Source: an uncultured Prevotellaceae bacterium
GTDB lineage: Bacteria; Bacteroidota; Bacteroidia; Bacteroidales; Bacteroidaceae
Length of the DNA stretch: 64,000 nt
Assembly: GCA_902781315.1 (NCBI GenBank)
Contig: CACZIT010000018.1
Coordinates: 18,452-82,451, forward strand
Direction: 5' to 3'
This document shows positions 7,138 to 15,091 of the stretch, piece by piece. The notes under the pieces are model-generated. The model was not told the origin of the DNA, ran no database searches, and worked only from the letters and a program-made list of their open reading frames with translations. The stretch's first letter is position 1. Every line of letters starts with the position of its first letter. The translations under genes and the position numbers were made by a program.

Positions 7138-8811
7138 TCATCTTCCCAGCCAGGCTTCAGGATTCAGTTTGCTGGTGCCCTTGCGCAACTGGAACTGAAG
7201 GATGTTGTCGGGTGCCACCACACCGATGGCCTGGCGGGGCGAAAGCCTCTGGCCCTTGGTGACGCTGATGGAACGCAGGTTGCAGTAGACTGAGAAGTAG
7301 GCACCGTGGCGCACGATGACCACCCAGATGCCGGCATACTGGTAGACGGCACTCACCTCGCCGTCGTAGATGCAGCGGGCCTGACAGCCGCTGGAGCCCT
7401 GAATGTTGATGCCCTTGTTGTCGAGCACCACGTTCTTCAGACCTTCCACGTTGTACTGTCCGAAGTGGCTGACGATGCGGTACGACCCGGTGATGGGCAT
7501 GGGCAACCGACCCTTGTTCAGTTCCAGTCCGCCACTCACCATGCGGTCTGCCTTACTCATCGACGTGCTCTCCTCGGCATCCTTCTTGGCTTCGGCAATC
7601 TCCTTCTTGCTGCGGTCGGCGTCGGCCTTGGCCTTGCGCTCGGCAGCCATACGGTTGGCCTCGGCCTCGCGGGCTTTCTGGTTGGCGCGCTCCTTCTGGA
7701 TGGCATCGTTCGATTTCTCAGCAGCCCTGGCGGCAGCCTTGGCCTCGGCCTCGCGCTTCTTGGCCTCGGCAATGCGGCGCTCGTTCTCCTCGGCAGCGGC
7801 TTTGGCAGCAGCACGCTTGCGGGCCAGCTCCTCCTCGCGTTTCTTCTTCGCAGCAGCCTCGGCGGCAGCCTTCTTCTTGGCTTCAGCCTCGGCGCGCAAC
7901 CGGGCTTTCTCCACTTCGATGGCGATCAGTCGGTCGATTTGTGCGTTCAGCGCAGCATCCTTCTGCTTCTGCTGGGTGATGATGCCCTGAATGGTCTTCT
8001 GCTGCTTCTGCAGCGAGTTCACCATCTTCTTTTGCTCGTCCTGCTGACCCTGCAGGGCCTGTCGCTCCTGCTTGTCCTTGTTCAGCAGTTGGTGCTTCTG
8101 TCCTTTCAGGTTTTCCAACTGCTTTTTCTTCTCTTCCACCTGCTGCTGCTTCACTTTCACGGCCTCGCCCTGTGCACGTTGGTAGGCACTATACTGGCGC
8201 ACGAAGCGCATGCGGCGGAACATCTGGGCGAAGTTGTCGGCAGAAAAGACGAACATCATCTTGTCCTGCACCGTGCGGTGGCGCGACAGATAGCGCATCG
8301 ACTTCACGAATTTCTGCTTGCGGTCGGTCAGTTGCTCCTCCAGCGTGGTCAGCTGTGCCTTCAGAATGTCGATGTCGCCGTCGAGTCCGTTGATGTCCTT
8401 CTGGATGCCGTCGATGCTGCGCTGACGCTCGTCGATGGCACTGTTCAGGGCAATCAGGTTCTGCAGTCGCTGCTTCACGTCGGCTTGGTTGGCCTTCAGC
8501 GCCTGTTCCTGCTGGCGTATCTGTTTCTGAATCTGCTGCCGTTGGCTCTGCAGGTTCTTGATGTTGGCATTGGTGTAGGTTTGTTCCTTGCTCTTCGACT
8601 GTGTCTTCTGGGCCGACTTCTTCGCCGTGGTCTTACCCTTCTGCTGCGTCTTCTTGGCAGCCGTCGCCTTGCGCTGGGGCGTGGCGGCAGCCCTCTTCTG
8701 CGTGGTCGTCCTTGCGGAAGCGGCCTTGCGCGTCTGGGCAGCCGACGGCAGCGCGATGGCCAGTGCCAGTATGCAGCCGAGCAGTATGTTCGTAACCTTT
8801 CTCATGGGCAT
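7138..8811 (-). CDS. EnvC-like murein hydrolase activator with degenerate LytM domain
   Basis: The 557-residue protein has a signal peptide (cleaved after PSAAQ), a Thr/Lys/Ala-rich segment (about 30-75), a long coiled coil (about 80-260), an Ala/Lys/Glu-rich helix (about 290-410) and a C-terminal LytM/M23 domain (about 430-557). The usual metal ligands are replaced. The HxGID-type segment reads NKGINI, the YxHL segment reads YCNL, and the HLHFE-type segment reads LQFQL. It therefore probably does not cut peptidoglycan but activates amidases, as EnvC does in the E. coli divisome. It is the last gene of the dut operon, 14 bp after DUF4292, and overlaps the end of a tandem repeat. Confidence 0.85.
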   Translation of the reverse strand: MPMRKVTNILLGCILALAIALPSAAQTRKAASARTTTQKRAAATPQRKATAAKKTQQKGKTTAKKSAQKTQSKSKEQTYTNANIKNLQSQRQQIQKQIRQQEQALKANQADVKQRLQNLIALNSAIDERQRSIDGIQKDINGLDGDIDILKAQLTTLEEQLTDRKQKFVKSMRYLSRHRTVQDKMMFVFSADNFAQMFRRMRFVRQYSAYQRAQGEAVKVKQQQVEEKKKQLENLKGQKHQLLNKDKQERQALQGQQDEQKKMVNSLQKQQKTIQGIITQQKQKDAALNAQIDRLIAIEVEKARLRAEAEAKKKAAAEAAAKKKREEELARKRAAAKAAAEENERRIAEAKKREAEAKAAARAAEKSNDAIQKERANQKAREAEANRMAAERKAKADADRSKKEIAEAKKDAEESTSMSKADRMVSGGLELNKGRLPMPITGSYRIVSHFGQYNVEGLKNVVLDNKGINIQGSSGCQARCIYDGEVSAVYQYAGIWVVIVRHGAYFSVYCNLRSISVTKGQRLSPRQAIGVVAPDNILQFQLRKGTSKLNPEAWLGR

Positions 8812-8825
8812 GTCTCGTGCGTAGT

Positions 8826-9752
8826 TCAGAATTTCAGGAGTTTGCCGAGCACGTCGCTGGCCTCCACCTTTTTATATTTATTGGACACGCTCGTGCGCGT
8901 TTCCCAGTCGCTCTTGTCCTTCACCTCGTCCATGTCGATGGTCACCTTCACGGTCTTTGCCTGCTTCGTGGCAGTGGTCGAGAACTGGAAGTCCTGATGG
9001 GCGGGGAATTGCTTCGTGCCCAGCTGGCGGAAGTCGGAGTACATCCACAGCAGCGACGAGGCACCGCTCTTCGCACTGGCATAGCTGACGTTGGCCATCA
9101 CGATCTGCCCCGTCTTGGCAGCAGTCGTCCAGTTGTAGGTCATGTTGCCGTTGCTGAGTTTCACGCTCTTCTCGTCTATGCTGAACCGTCCGAAGTCCTT
9201 TTCGCCCACCGTCTTCTGTCCGGGCACGAGCAGCTGGTTCCAGAACAGCGCCTGCAGCGAGTAGAAGTTCAGGCCGTTGTTCTTCAGGAAGTCCAACTGG
9301 TCGTAGCTGGCCTCGATGTATTCCTTGTGCATGCGGTCGATGATGAGCACGCGGTCGGGAGCAAACTCCACGCGTCCCACCTCGGTGCCGAGCAGCGGGA
9401 TGAACAGTTGCAGGCGAATGACCTCATCGCGGCGCATGTGGAGCGAACCTGGCACGCTGATGTCCTTCGACCCCATCTGTATGTTGAACGTCATATTGCC
9501 CACCACGTTCTTGGCGTACACCTGGTTGTCGAGAACCTTCTTCATGAAGGCCATTGCCGACACGCCAGTGCTGGCATCGGTCTTCTGGCTGGCTGGCTGG
9601 GCGGTGTTGGCCTTGTTGCCGGTCCGTGTTGTGGCGGCCGAAGACTTCGGCAGGGTGCTGCCCTGCGATTCGACGACGGCTTTCTTCGATGCACACGAGG
9701 CCAGCACCAGGGCCAGTCCCATCGTGGCTGCTATTGCTTGTAGCTTCTTCAT
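8826..9752 (-). CDS. DUF4292 family lipoprotein
   Basis: The 308-residue protein begins with a lipoprotein signal ending VLASC (Cys20), so it is probably anchored in the outer membrane. The rest fits DUF4292, a Bacteroidota family of unknown function. It contains a beta-rich stretch (NVVGNMTFNIQMGSKDISV), the segment IDRMHKEYIEASYDQLDFL and a C-terminal EVKDKSDWETRTSVSNKYK block. Its start overlaps the stop of the upstream TPR gene by 4 nt (ATGA), so translation is probably coupled. The EnvC-like gene follows after 14 bp. An envelope role is inferred from position and the lipobox. Confidence 0.88.
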   Translation of the reverse strand: MKKLQAIAATMGLALVLASCASKKAVVESQGSTLPKSSAATTRTGNKANTAQPASQKTDASTGVSAMAFMKKVLDNQVYAKNVVGNMTFNIQMGSKDISVPGSLHMRRDEVIRLQLFIPLLGTEVGRVEFAPDRVLIIDRMHKEYIEASYDQLDFLKNNGLNFYSLQALFWNQLLVPGQKTVGEKDFGRFSIDEKSVKLSNGNMTYNWTTAAKTGQIVMANVSYASAKSGASSLLWMYSDFRQLGTKQFPAHQDFQFSTTATKQAKTVKVTIDMDEVKDKSDWETRTSVSNKYKKVEASDVLGKLLKF

Positions 9753-11800
9753 AACTTCACGTATTTCTTTTTCTTCAGTTTTTCTTCAATCATCGCCCGG
9801 CGCTCATCGGTATATTGCAGCGCGAGCGTCCACAGTTCCACGGCCTTTGCCGTGTCGCCCGTCATGGCATAGATGTCGCCGCCGTGCTCCAGGATGACGG
9901 CACTGGGCAGCGGGTCGTCGTCGCCGTCCTCGTCGCTGCTTTCGACGCTATTTTCGTCGGTTTCATCGGGGCCGGCCGCCATTTCGGCCTCCTGCTTGCC
10001 GTCCCCGACAGCCACGGTGTCGGCGTTCAGCGTGTCCAGCTTGGCCAGTTCGATGGTCAGCGCCTGGTCGATGTAGATCTTTGCCTCGGCATAGCGTTCC
10101 TCGTTGAAGAGTATCCATGCATAGGTGTCCAGACTGTTCGTATTTTTCGGCTCGGCCTTCACGGTCTTGAAGCTCATCTCCTCGGCCCGTGGCAGGTCTT
10201 TGCCCTGCAGACACAGGTAGTAGGCGTAGTTGTTCAGGCAGGCCATGTGGTCGGGTTTCCATTGCAGACAACTGTCGTAGGCGGCAAAAGCCTCCTCGTC
10301 GCGCTCCTTCTGGTGCAGCAGGTCGCCCATGAAGTAGTACAGGTCGGCCACCAGTTCGGCATTGCTCGCCTTGTTGATCTGACTCACGCCGCGCTGGAAG
10401 GTCTCCAGGGCCTCCGTGCGCCGCTCCTGCTGGTAGTAGGCCAGTCCCTCGTAGTAGTAGAACACCATTTCCTCGGGATTGTACAACGAGCCCTCGTGGC
10501 AGATGTCGGCAATGCCCTGCCAGTCTTGGCGGCGCAGGTAGCTGCCCAGCATCTGCGAGCGGGCACCCACGTTCTCCGGCGCAATGGCCAGCAGTTGCCT
10601 GATGGCGTTGTTGATGCTGTCCTCGGGCATTTGCTTCAACGACATGTAGGCCACCTTCATCTCGGCCATGTCCGAGTCCTTCGGGTTCACGCTCAGCATC
10701 TCGTCGTACAGGCGCAGTATCACCGTGCTGTCGCCGCCGGCCTGTTCGTTTTCCTGAATGGCCTGGCGCATCATCACGCTCTTGCTCTGCGACGTGGCCT
10801 TCGGGCTCAGCAGAATGTTGCGCATCATCTGGCGGGCCAGCGAGTCCTGGTTGGAGACGCGGTAGTAGTCGTACATCGACGATTGTGCGTAGGCGTTCTC
10901 GGGCTCCTCGCTCAGGGCCGTGGTGAACAGTTTGTAGGCCTCCTTCTGCTTGTCGTTCTGCATCAGCCAGTTGCCCATCATCACGCGGTAGTTCACGTCG
11001 CTGGGGTGCTCGTCGGAGAGCGACTTCAGCGTCTTCCATGCCGACTTCTTGTCGCCCATCATCTCGTAGATGCGCATCTTCGCCAGCGTAATCTCCTCGC
11101 GCTGTCCCTCGATGGTCTCCACGCGGTTCAGGGCGTCCAGCATGCCGTCGTAGTCCTTGTTCTGCTGGTAGAGTTGTATCAGTATCTTCAGCACGTCGGT
11201 GCGCTGGTGGTTCTTGTCGGCCAGCCGCTCGTAGACGGCCGTCGCGTTGTCATATTCCTTCGTGGTCAGGAAGTATTGCCCCAGCCGTTCGGCATAGGCG
11301 TCGTTCTTTGGGTTCAGCTCAGCCGCCCGCTCCAGACTTATCCGCGAGAGCGAGTCCTTGTTCAGTTCGCTCTGGTACATCGACATATAGAACCATGCCT
11401 CGGCGGCATTGGGGTTGATGTCCAGACAGTGTTCCAGCAGGTTGTAGGCAGCGTCGTAGTTCTCGGCACTCTGCTGGCGCATGGCCTCCAGGAAGAAGTA
11501 TTGGTAGCGCAGCGAGTCTTCGGCCGACAACTTCTGGTGGCCGACGGCCGCCGGTTGCTGCGTGGCTTCCTTCTGCTTGCCTTTCTGCTTGCCCTTCTGC
11601 TTGGCCTTCTGCTTGCCCTTCTGCTTGTCCTTGCTGCCCTGTTTGGCCAGGAAGAGCTGGCTGCCCTGGGAAGCCAGTGCTGAGGTTGCGCCGATCAGAG
11701 CCGGAGCCAACGCTGCACCGCATGAGGTCATGGCCACGACCATCACTGCCGTAGCCACCATTGTCTTCCCTATTTGCAGAATACCACGCATTGTTGTCAT
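9749..11800 (-). CDS. TPR-repeat lipoprotein
   Basis: The 683-residue protein starts with a lipoprotein signal (VAMTSC, Cys27). It continues with a Lys/Gln-rich low-complexity tract (about residues 56-78) encoded by 15-bp tandem units (11565-11635). About a dozen tetratricopeptide repeats follow to about residue 600, with typical blocks such as NPNAAEAWFYMSMYQSE, NPKNDAYAERLGQYF and KPDHMACLNNYAYYLC. An acidic segment near the C-terminus (DETDENSVESSDEDGDDD) is also notable. TPR lipoproteins usually scaffold envelope complexes. It sits between dut and DUF4292 and overlaps the latter. The tandem tract could vary in length between strains without shifting the frame. Confidence 0.9.
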   Translation of the reverse strand: MTTMRGILQIGKTMVATAVMVVAMTSCGAALAPALIGATSALASQGSQLFLAKQGSKDKQKGKQKAKQKGKQKGKQKEATQQPAAVGHQKLSAEDSLRYQYFFLEAMRQQSAENYDAAYNLLEHCLDINPNAAEAWFYMSMYQSELNKDSLSRISLERAAELNPKNDAYAERLGQYFLTTKEYDNATAVYERLADKNHQRTDVLKILIQLYQQNKDYDGMLDALNRVETIEGQREEITLAKMRIYEMMGDKKSAWKTLKSLSDEHPSDVNYRVMMGNWLMQNDKQKEAYKLFTTALSEEPENAYAQSSMYDYYRVSNQDSLARQMMRNILLSPKATSQSKSVMMRQAIQENEQAGGDSTVILRLYDEMLSVNPKDSDMAEMKVAYMSLKQMPEDSINNAIRQLLAIAPENVGARSQMLGSYLRRQDWQGIADICHEGSLYNPEEMVFYYYEGLAYYQQERRTEALETFQRGVSQINKASNAELVADLYYFMGDLLHQKERDEEAFAAYDSCLQWKPDHMACLNNYAYYLCLQGKDLPRAEEMSFKTVKAEPKNTNSLDTYAWILFNEERYAEAKIYIDQALTIELAKLDTLNADTVAVGDGKQEAEMAAGPDETDENSVESSDEDGDDDPLPSAVILEHGGDIYAMTGDTAKAVELWTLALQYTDERRAMIEEKLKKKKYVKL

Positions 11801-11852
11801 TTATAATTTAAGCCCTTTCACTCCCCCTTAGGCCCTTTAGGCCCTTTCCTTC

Positions 11853-12290
11853 TCACTTCACCCCCGTGTGGCCGTATCCGCCGGCGCCACGCTCCGTCTC
11901 GTCGAGCTCTTCCACCTCGATGAAATCGGCCGTTTCGTGACGTGCTATCACCATTTGGGCCACGCGCTCGCCGTCGTTCACCACGAAGTCTTCCTGCGAC
12001 AGGTTCACCAGCAGCACACCCACCTCGCCGCGGTAGTCGGCATCCACGGTGCCAGGCGCGTTCAGCACGGTGATGCCCTTCTTCAGGGCCAGACCGCTGC
12101 GGGGTCTCACCTGGGCCTCGTAGCCCTCAGGCAGTGCAATGTAGAGACCCGTGGGCACCAGACAGCGTTCCAGCGGCTTCAGCACGATGCTCTCCTCCAG
12201 GTTGGCACGCAGGTCCATGCCGGCACTCTGTGCCGTAGCATAGCGGGGCAGCGGTTGGTGCCCCTTGTTGATGACTTTTATTTTTACCAT
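11853..12290 (-). CDS. dut: dUTP diphosphatase
   Basis: This trimeric dUTPase turns dUTP into dUMP and keeps uracil out of DNA. All five motifs are present: [35 protein letters not shown] and the P-loop-like [12 protein letters not shown] chose the ATG at 12290 ([12 protein letters not shown], 145 residues). The longer frame to 12344 would start upstream of the promoter's predicted transcription start (about 12308) and adds residues unlike the family. It is the first gene of the operon with the TPR, DUF4292 and EnvC-like genes. A purine-rich low-complexity stretch (11811-11852), similar to 62103-62148, separates it from the TPR gene. Confidence 0.95.
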   Translation of the reverse strand: MVKIKVINKGHQPLPRYATAQSAGMDLRANLEESIVLKPLERCLVPTGLYIALPEGYEAQVRPRSGLALKKGITVLNAPGTVDADYRGEVGVLLVNLSQEDFVVNDGERVAQMVIARHETADFIEVEELDETERGAGGYGHTGVK

Positions 12291-12314
12291 AGTTCTATAT
12301 ACGCAAATTTCCTG

Positions 12315-12345
12315 CAAAGGTACGAATAAAAGTTTAAAGTTCAAA
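12315..12345 (-). promoter_or_regulatory. Promoter of the dut operon
   Basis: TACCTTTG (12315-12322) with TTTG (12342-12345) exactly 19 nt upstream on the minus strand is a textbook Bacteroidota promoter. The upstream region to 12450 carries loose AAGTTC and CTCTAAACTCTCAA direct repeats. Confidence 0.7.
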
Positions 12346-12460
12346 GTCGAAAGTTCAAAAGTTATGTAGCAGAAGTTAAAGAAGGTAAACGAACACCCTC
12401 TTTTTTATCTATTAGCTTAAAAAAACTCTAAACTCTCAACTCTAAACTCTCAACTTTTAT

Positions 12461-12468
12461 TAATTTTG
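12461..12468 (+). promoter_or_regulatory. -7 box of dgt; transcript may be leaderless
   Basis: TAATTTTG ends 5 nt before the dgt ATG at 12474, so the transcript probably starts at or beside the start codon. I see no clear -33 box. Confidence 0.5.
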
Positions 12469-12473
12469 CACCT

Positions 12474-13853
12474 ATGAACTGGCTACAACTCATTTCCAAC
12501 AAGCGACTCGGGCAGGAGTATCGCCACCCCGAGCGCCACGACGACCGATCGGAGTTCAAGCGCGACTACGACCGCCTCATCTTCTCGGCTCCCTTCCGCC
12601 GGCTGCAGAACAAGACACAGGTGTTCCCCCTGCCGGGCAGCATCTTCGTCCACAACCGCCTCACCCATTCCTTGGAGGTGGCCAGCGTGGGCATGTCGCT
12701 CGGCAACGACGTGGGGCGCTTCCTCACCGACCGCCATCCCGAACTCGCCGGCACGCTCTTCGAGGAGATAGGCACCATCGTCTCGGCGGCCTGTCTGGCC
12801 CACGACATGGGCAACCCGCCCTTCGGCCACAGCGGCGAGAAAGCCATCCAGACCTACTTCTCCGAAGGACCCGGAAAAGTGCAAAAATCGTCGGTTTCAT
12901 CGGAGTTCTGGTCGGACATCACCCACTTCGACGGCAATGCCTACGCCTTCCGACTGCTCACCCACAGTTTCCACGGTCGGCGCCGTGGCGGCTTCGTCAT
13001 GACCTACAGCACGCTGGCCAGCATCGTGAAGTATCCCTTCCCGTCCTATCAGGCCACGAAGAACAAGTTCGGCTTCTTCACCACCGAATACGACAACTAC
13101 CTGAAAATAGTCTCCGAACTCGGCATCCCTCAGCTCCCCCTCCCTAATGGGGCTCATTCCCTCCCTACTGGGGAGGGGCAGGGTGGGGCTCCTACGGGCG
13201 TGGCTTTTGCCCGCTATCCGCTCGTCTATCTCGTTGAGGCTGCCGACGACATCTGCTATGAAATCATGGACCTCGAGGATGCCCACAAGCTGAAGCTTCT
13301 CAGCTATGCCGAGACAGAGCGGCTGATGTTGGGTTTCTTCGATGAAACCGAGCAAAATCGCATCTTGAAGCGACTTCAGGAGGAGGCCGTCACCGATCTC
13401 AACGAACGCATTGTCTACCTCCGTGCCTGCGTCATCGGCCGGCTCGAACGCGAGTGTGTCAACACCTTTGTCAACAACGAGGAGGCCATCCTCAACGGCA
13501 CTTTCTCCGGCAGCCTCATCGACCATCTGCCCGAACGGCAGCGCGAGGCCTACCGCCAGTGCGTCAGCCTCTCCGTCGACCGCATCTACCGCAGCAAACC
13601 CGTGCTCGACGTGGAACTGAGTGGTTACAAAATCATCGAGACGCTCCTCCACACGTTCATCGAGGCCGTCATGAATCCCACACGCTACCACTCGCAGCAG
13701 CTGCTCAACCTCGTCAGTCCGCAGTACGACGTGCGTGCCGACAGCGTCGAGGGCCGCATCATGGCCGTCATCGACTACCTCTGCGGCATGACCGACGTCT
13801 TCGCCCTCGACGTCTATCAGAAAATCAACGGCATCTCCCTCCCGATTGTCTAA
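12474..13853 (+). CDS. dgt: Deoxyguanosinetriphosphate triphosphohydrolase (dGTPase) with inserted repeat
   Basis: The 459-residue HD-domain enzyme splits dGTP into deoxyguanosine and triphosphate. The N-terminus DRSEFKRDYDRLIFSAPFRRLQNKTQVFP is typical. The HD metal site is seen in NRLTHSLEVA and ACLAHDMGNPPFGHSGE, followed by THFDGNAYAFRLL and YLVEAADDICYEIMDLED. Residues about 219-239, between the SELGIPQ-like segment and FARYPLVYLVEAADD, are encoded by a hairpin repeat (peptide LPTGEGQGGA) that has no counterpart in dGTPases I know. A shorter odd stretch, KVQKSSVSS (12875-12903), contains the word TTTCATCGG seen elsewhere. The frame is intact, so the enzyme is probably active, but this is not certain. 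Confidence 0.93.
   Translation: MNWLQLISNKRLGQEYRHPERHDDRSEFKRDYDRLIFSAPFRRLQNKTQVFPLPGSIFVHNRLTHSLEVASVGMSLGNDVGRFLTDRHPELAGTLFEEIGTIVSAACLAHDMGNPPFGHSGEKAIQTYFSEGPGKVQKSSVSSEFWSDITHFDGNAYAFRLLTHSFHGRRRGGFVMTYSTLASIVKYPFPSYQATKNKFGFFTTEYDNYLKIVSELGIPQLPLPNGAHSLPTGEGQGGAPTGVAFARYPLVYLVEAADDICYEIMDLEDAHKLKLLSYAETERLMLGFFDETEQNRILKRLQEEAVTDLNERIVYLRACVIGRLERECVNTFVNNEEAILNGTFSGSLIDHLPERQREAYRQCVSLSVDRIYRSKPVLDVELSGYKIIETLLHTFIEAVMNPTRYHSQQLLNLVSPQYDVRADSVEGRIMAVIDYLCGMTDVFALDVYQKINGISLPIV
13131..13192 (+). repeat. In-frame hairpin repeat (one full and one partial copy) inside dgt
   Basis: The full unit at 13159-13192 (core CCCTCCC-TACT-GGGGAGGG) is almost base-for-base the copy in the protease gene at 19087-19120. 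A truncated unit at 13131-13158 precedes it. Read in the dgt frame they give LPLPNGAHSLPTGEGQGGAP. The inserted codons sit just before the conserved YPLVYLVEAADD block. Confidence 0.78.
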
Positions 13854-13865
13854 CCCTTCTCCCCC

Positions 13866-14036
13866 GTGCCGAGGCTAACGGCACGTTGGGCCGTGTAAGG
13901 CCCTTCGGGCGTGTAAGGCGGCGTTGCCGCGTGTAAGGGCGCTGTCGCGCCGTGTAAGGCCCTTCGGGCGTGTAAGGCGGCAATGCCGCGTGTAAGGGCG
14001 CTGTCGCGTCGTGTAAAAGTCCCGTAGGGACGGGAT
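13866..14036. repeat. Array of GTGTAAGG spacers each followed by a small GC hairpin
   Basis: After the dgt stop, the word GTGTAAGG (last copy GTGTAAAA) occurs seven times, each followed by a different short hairpin. The hairpins run in order CCC-TTC-GGG, GCGGC-GTT-GCCGC, GGCGC-TGT-CGCGCC, CCC-TTC-GGG, GCGGC-AAT-GCCGC, GGCGC-TGT-CGCGTC, GTCCC-GTA-GGGAC. The first three are repeated as a 60-bp block. The hairpin GGCGGCGTTGCCGC also appears in the array at 20260-20411 with another spacer. It lacks the uniform repeats and unique spacers of a CRISPR array. Confidence 0.8.
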
Positions 14037-14234
14037 AAGGGTAGCCAGCCAATTCATTGGCTGGAAGAAGTGGTTGTTGTTATATGCGGTGTGCCGTAGG
14101 TACATCGACATAAGAGGAATATGAGGAAAAGAACAGATAATGTCGCGTACCTAAAGGCACGCTAGCCTATAAAAAACAACGTAATACCAGCCAATGAATT
14201 GGCTGGCTACCAAAATCCCGTCCCTACGCGACTT
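14017..14234. repeat. 218-bp imperfect inverted repeat (long hairpin) after dgt
   Basis: The outer arms (14017-14064 and 14187-14234) are inverted copies with about four mismatches. Each contains a 20-nt near-palindrome, CCAGCCAATTCATTGGCTGG or its complement. The pairing continues inward: GTGCCGTAGGTAC (14091-14103) against GTACCTAAAGGCAC (14147-14160), with ATCGACAT against ATGTCGCG. The loop is near 14111-14138. No protein frame is supported. It could be a MITE-like element, a structured RNA or a decayed terminator cluster. Confidence 0.72.
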
Positions 14235-14394
14235 CTCCCCCCTAATGCTCTCCACTCCCCCTTACGCCCTTTATGCCCCTTCTTACGCCCTTCCACTCCC
14301 CTTTAATCCCTTTATACCCTTTTTTATCCCCTTCCACTCCCCTTTATACCCTTTACGCCCTTTCACTCCCCTTTAAACCCTTTATACCCTTCTT
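14235..14394. repeat. Pyrimidine-rich low-complexity tract
   Basis: The tract repeats words such as CCCTTTATACCC and CCACTCCCCTTTA with a period near 15-30 bp. Short relatives occur at 11811-11845 (before the TPR gene) and 62103-62148 (between murF and the MIP18 gene). I see no gene or promoter in it. Confidence 0.6.
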
Positions 14395-14742
14395 ATGAAA
14401 AATTCCGACAAAATTTCCTTCGCGTGAAACATCATTCTAGAGCGTGAAACAATGGGGAGCCTACCCCTAACCCCTCCCTATAGGGAAGGGAAAGCATCGA
14501 AAACGATGGTTAGTTCTGGCTAAACCATAGGTTTCTGCAATACAACTCATTGAGATAGATGGTCCAAAGCATAGGTCTATAGCGACTAAACCTATGGTTT
14601 ACATGGTCTAAACCTATCGTTTTGAGCCCCCAAACATAGGGGGTTGGGGGTCTTAAGAAGCTAAGTTGTTGATTGATAGGTTGTTAGAGACTTTGCCAAA
14701 ATACGGGCGTATTTGCGAAAAAATATTTTGTGGTTGAAAATT
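14395..14742 (+). repeat. Dispersed 348-bp non-coding element, copy A
   Basis: This stretch matches the reverse complement of 34289-34636 along its whole length. The last part (14670-14730) is identical over 61 bp. The start shares CCGACA, GCGTGAAACATCA and AGCGTGAAACAATGGGGA. The centre shares CGACTAAACCTATGGTTTAC and the palindromic word AAACCTATGGTTT. A G-rich run GGGGGTTGGGGG (14637-14650) could form a G-quadruplex. A hairpin repeat at 14457-14490 sits inside. There is no open reading frame of note. Confidence 0.82.
14457..14490. repeat. GC hairpin repeat within the 348-bp element
   Basis: GAGCCTACCCCTAACCCC followed by TCCC-TATA-GGGAAGGG is a member of the family found inside coding genes. 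Copy B of the element has a related hairpin at a nearby but not identical place (34509-34545, inverted). Confidence 0.7.
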
Positions 14743-14786
14743 CTTCATTCTACAAGGGGGTTGACAGGCAATATTTCTTGACAAAA

Positions 14787-14895
14787 GAGCCTACCCCCGG
14801 CCCCTCCCTGAAGAAAGAGCCTACCCCCGGCCCCTCCCTAAAGGGAAGGGGGATGTAAATAGAGTCTAACGCTGACCCTCCCTGAAGGGAAGGGG
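14787..14895. repeat. Cluster of three GC hairpin repeats upstream of the dockerin-type gene
   Basis: Three units follow each other: 14787-14813 (right arm lost), 14817-14852 (complete: GAGCCTACCCCCGGCCCC, TCCC, TAAA, GGGAAGGG) and 14862-14895 (diverged left part GAGTCTAACGCTGA). All have the same orientation. The first two share 27 bp of left half, suggesting local duplication. Confidence 0.75.
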
Positions 14896-14975
14896 ATGAG
14901 GCGGTTTTTGTTGTGGGTTGCGTTAATAATTAAAAAAAATCATGCGTATCGCGCGCGTGTTACAAATATTTATTG

Positions 14976-14983
14976 TAATTTTG
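14976..14983 (+). promoter_or_regulatory. -7 box of the dockerin-type secreted protein gene
   Basis: TAATTTTG matches TAnnTTTG. It predicts a 5' leader of about 100 nt, longer than the other leaders in the window. Confidence 0.6.
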
Positions 14984-14995
14984 CAACGCATTATA

Positions 14996-15039
14996 GCATC
15001 CTTTCACTTCCAAGCATCAGAAATGCTTCGGCAGGATGC
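14996..15039 (+). promoter_or_regulatory. Two-level hairpin in the long 5' leader
   Basis: An outer stem GCATCC (14996-15001) / GGATGC (15034-15039) encloses an inner stem AAGCAT (15012-15017) / ATGCTT (15023-15028). It lies in the leader of the secreted multidomain protein, before an A-rich run up to the ATG. It could stabilise the mRNA or control translation. No known riboswitch class is recognised. Confidence 0.5.
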
Positions 15040-15091
15040 ATCTCTGTTAGACAAAAACAAAAATAAATAAAAACTTAAAAACAAAACATTT

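Noticed and set aside
6983-7293. Small open frames of 71-100 codons in the repeat after recO
   Set aside because: They follow the 56-bp tandem repeat and overlap the EnvC-like gene; no family resemblance.
13866-14036. Hairpin array considered as a CRISPR array
   Set aside because: The repeated word is only 8 bp, the intervening pieces are self-pairing and recur, and no cas gene is near.
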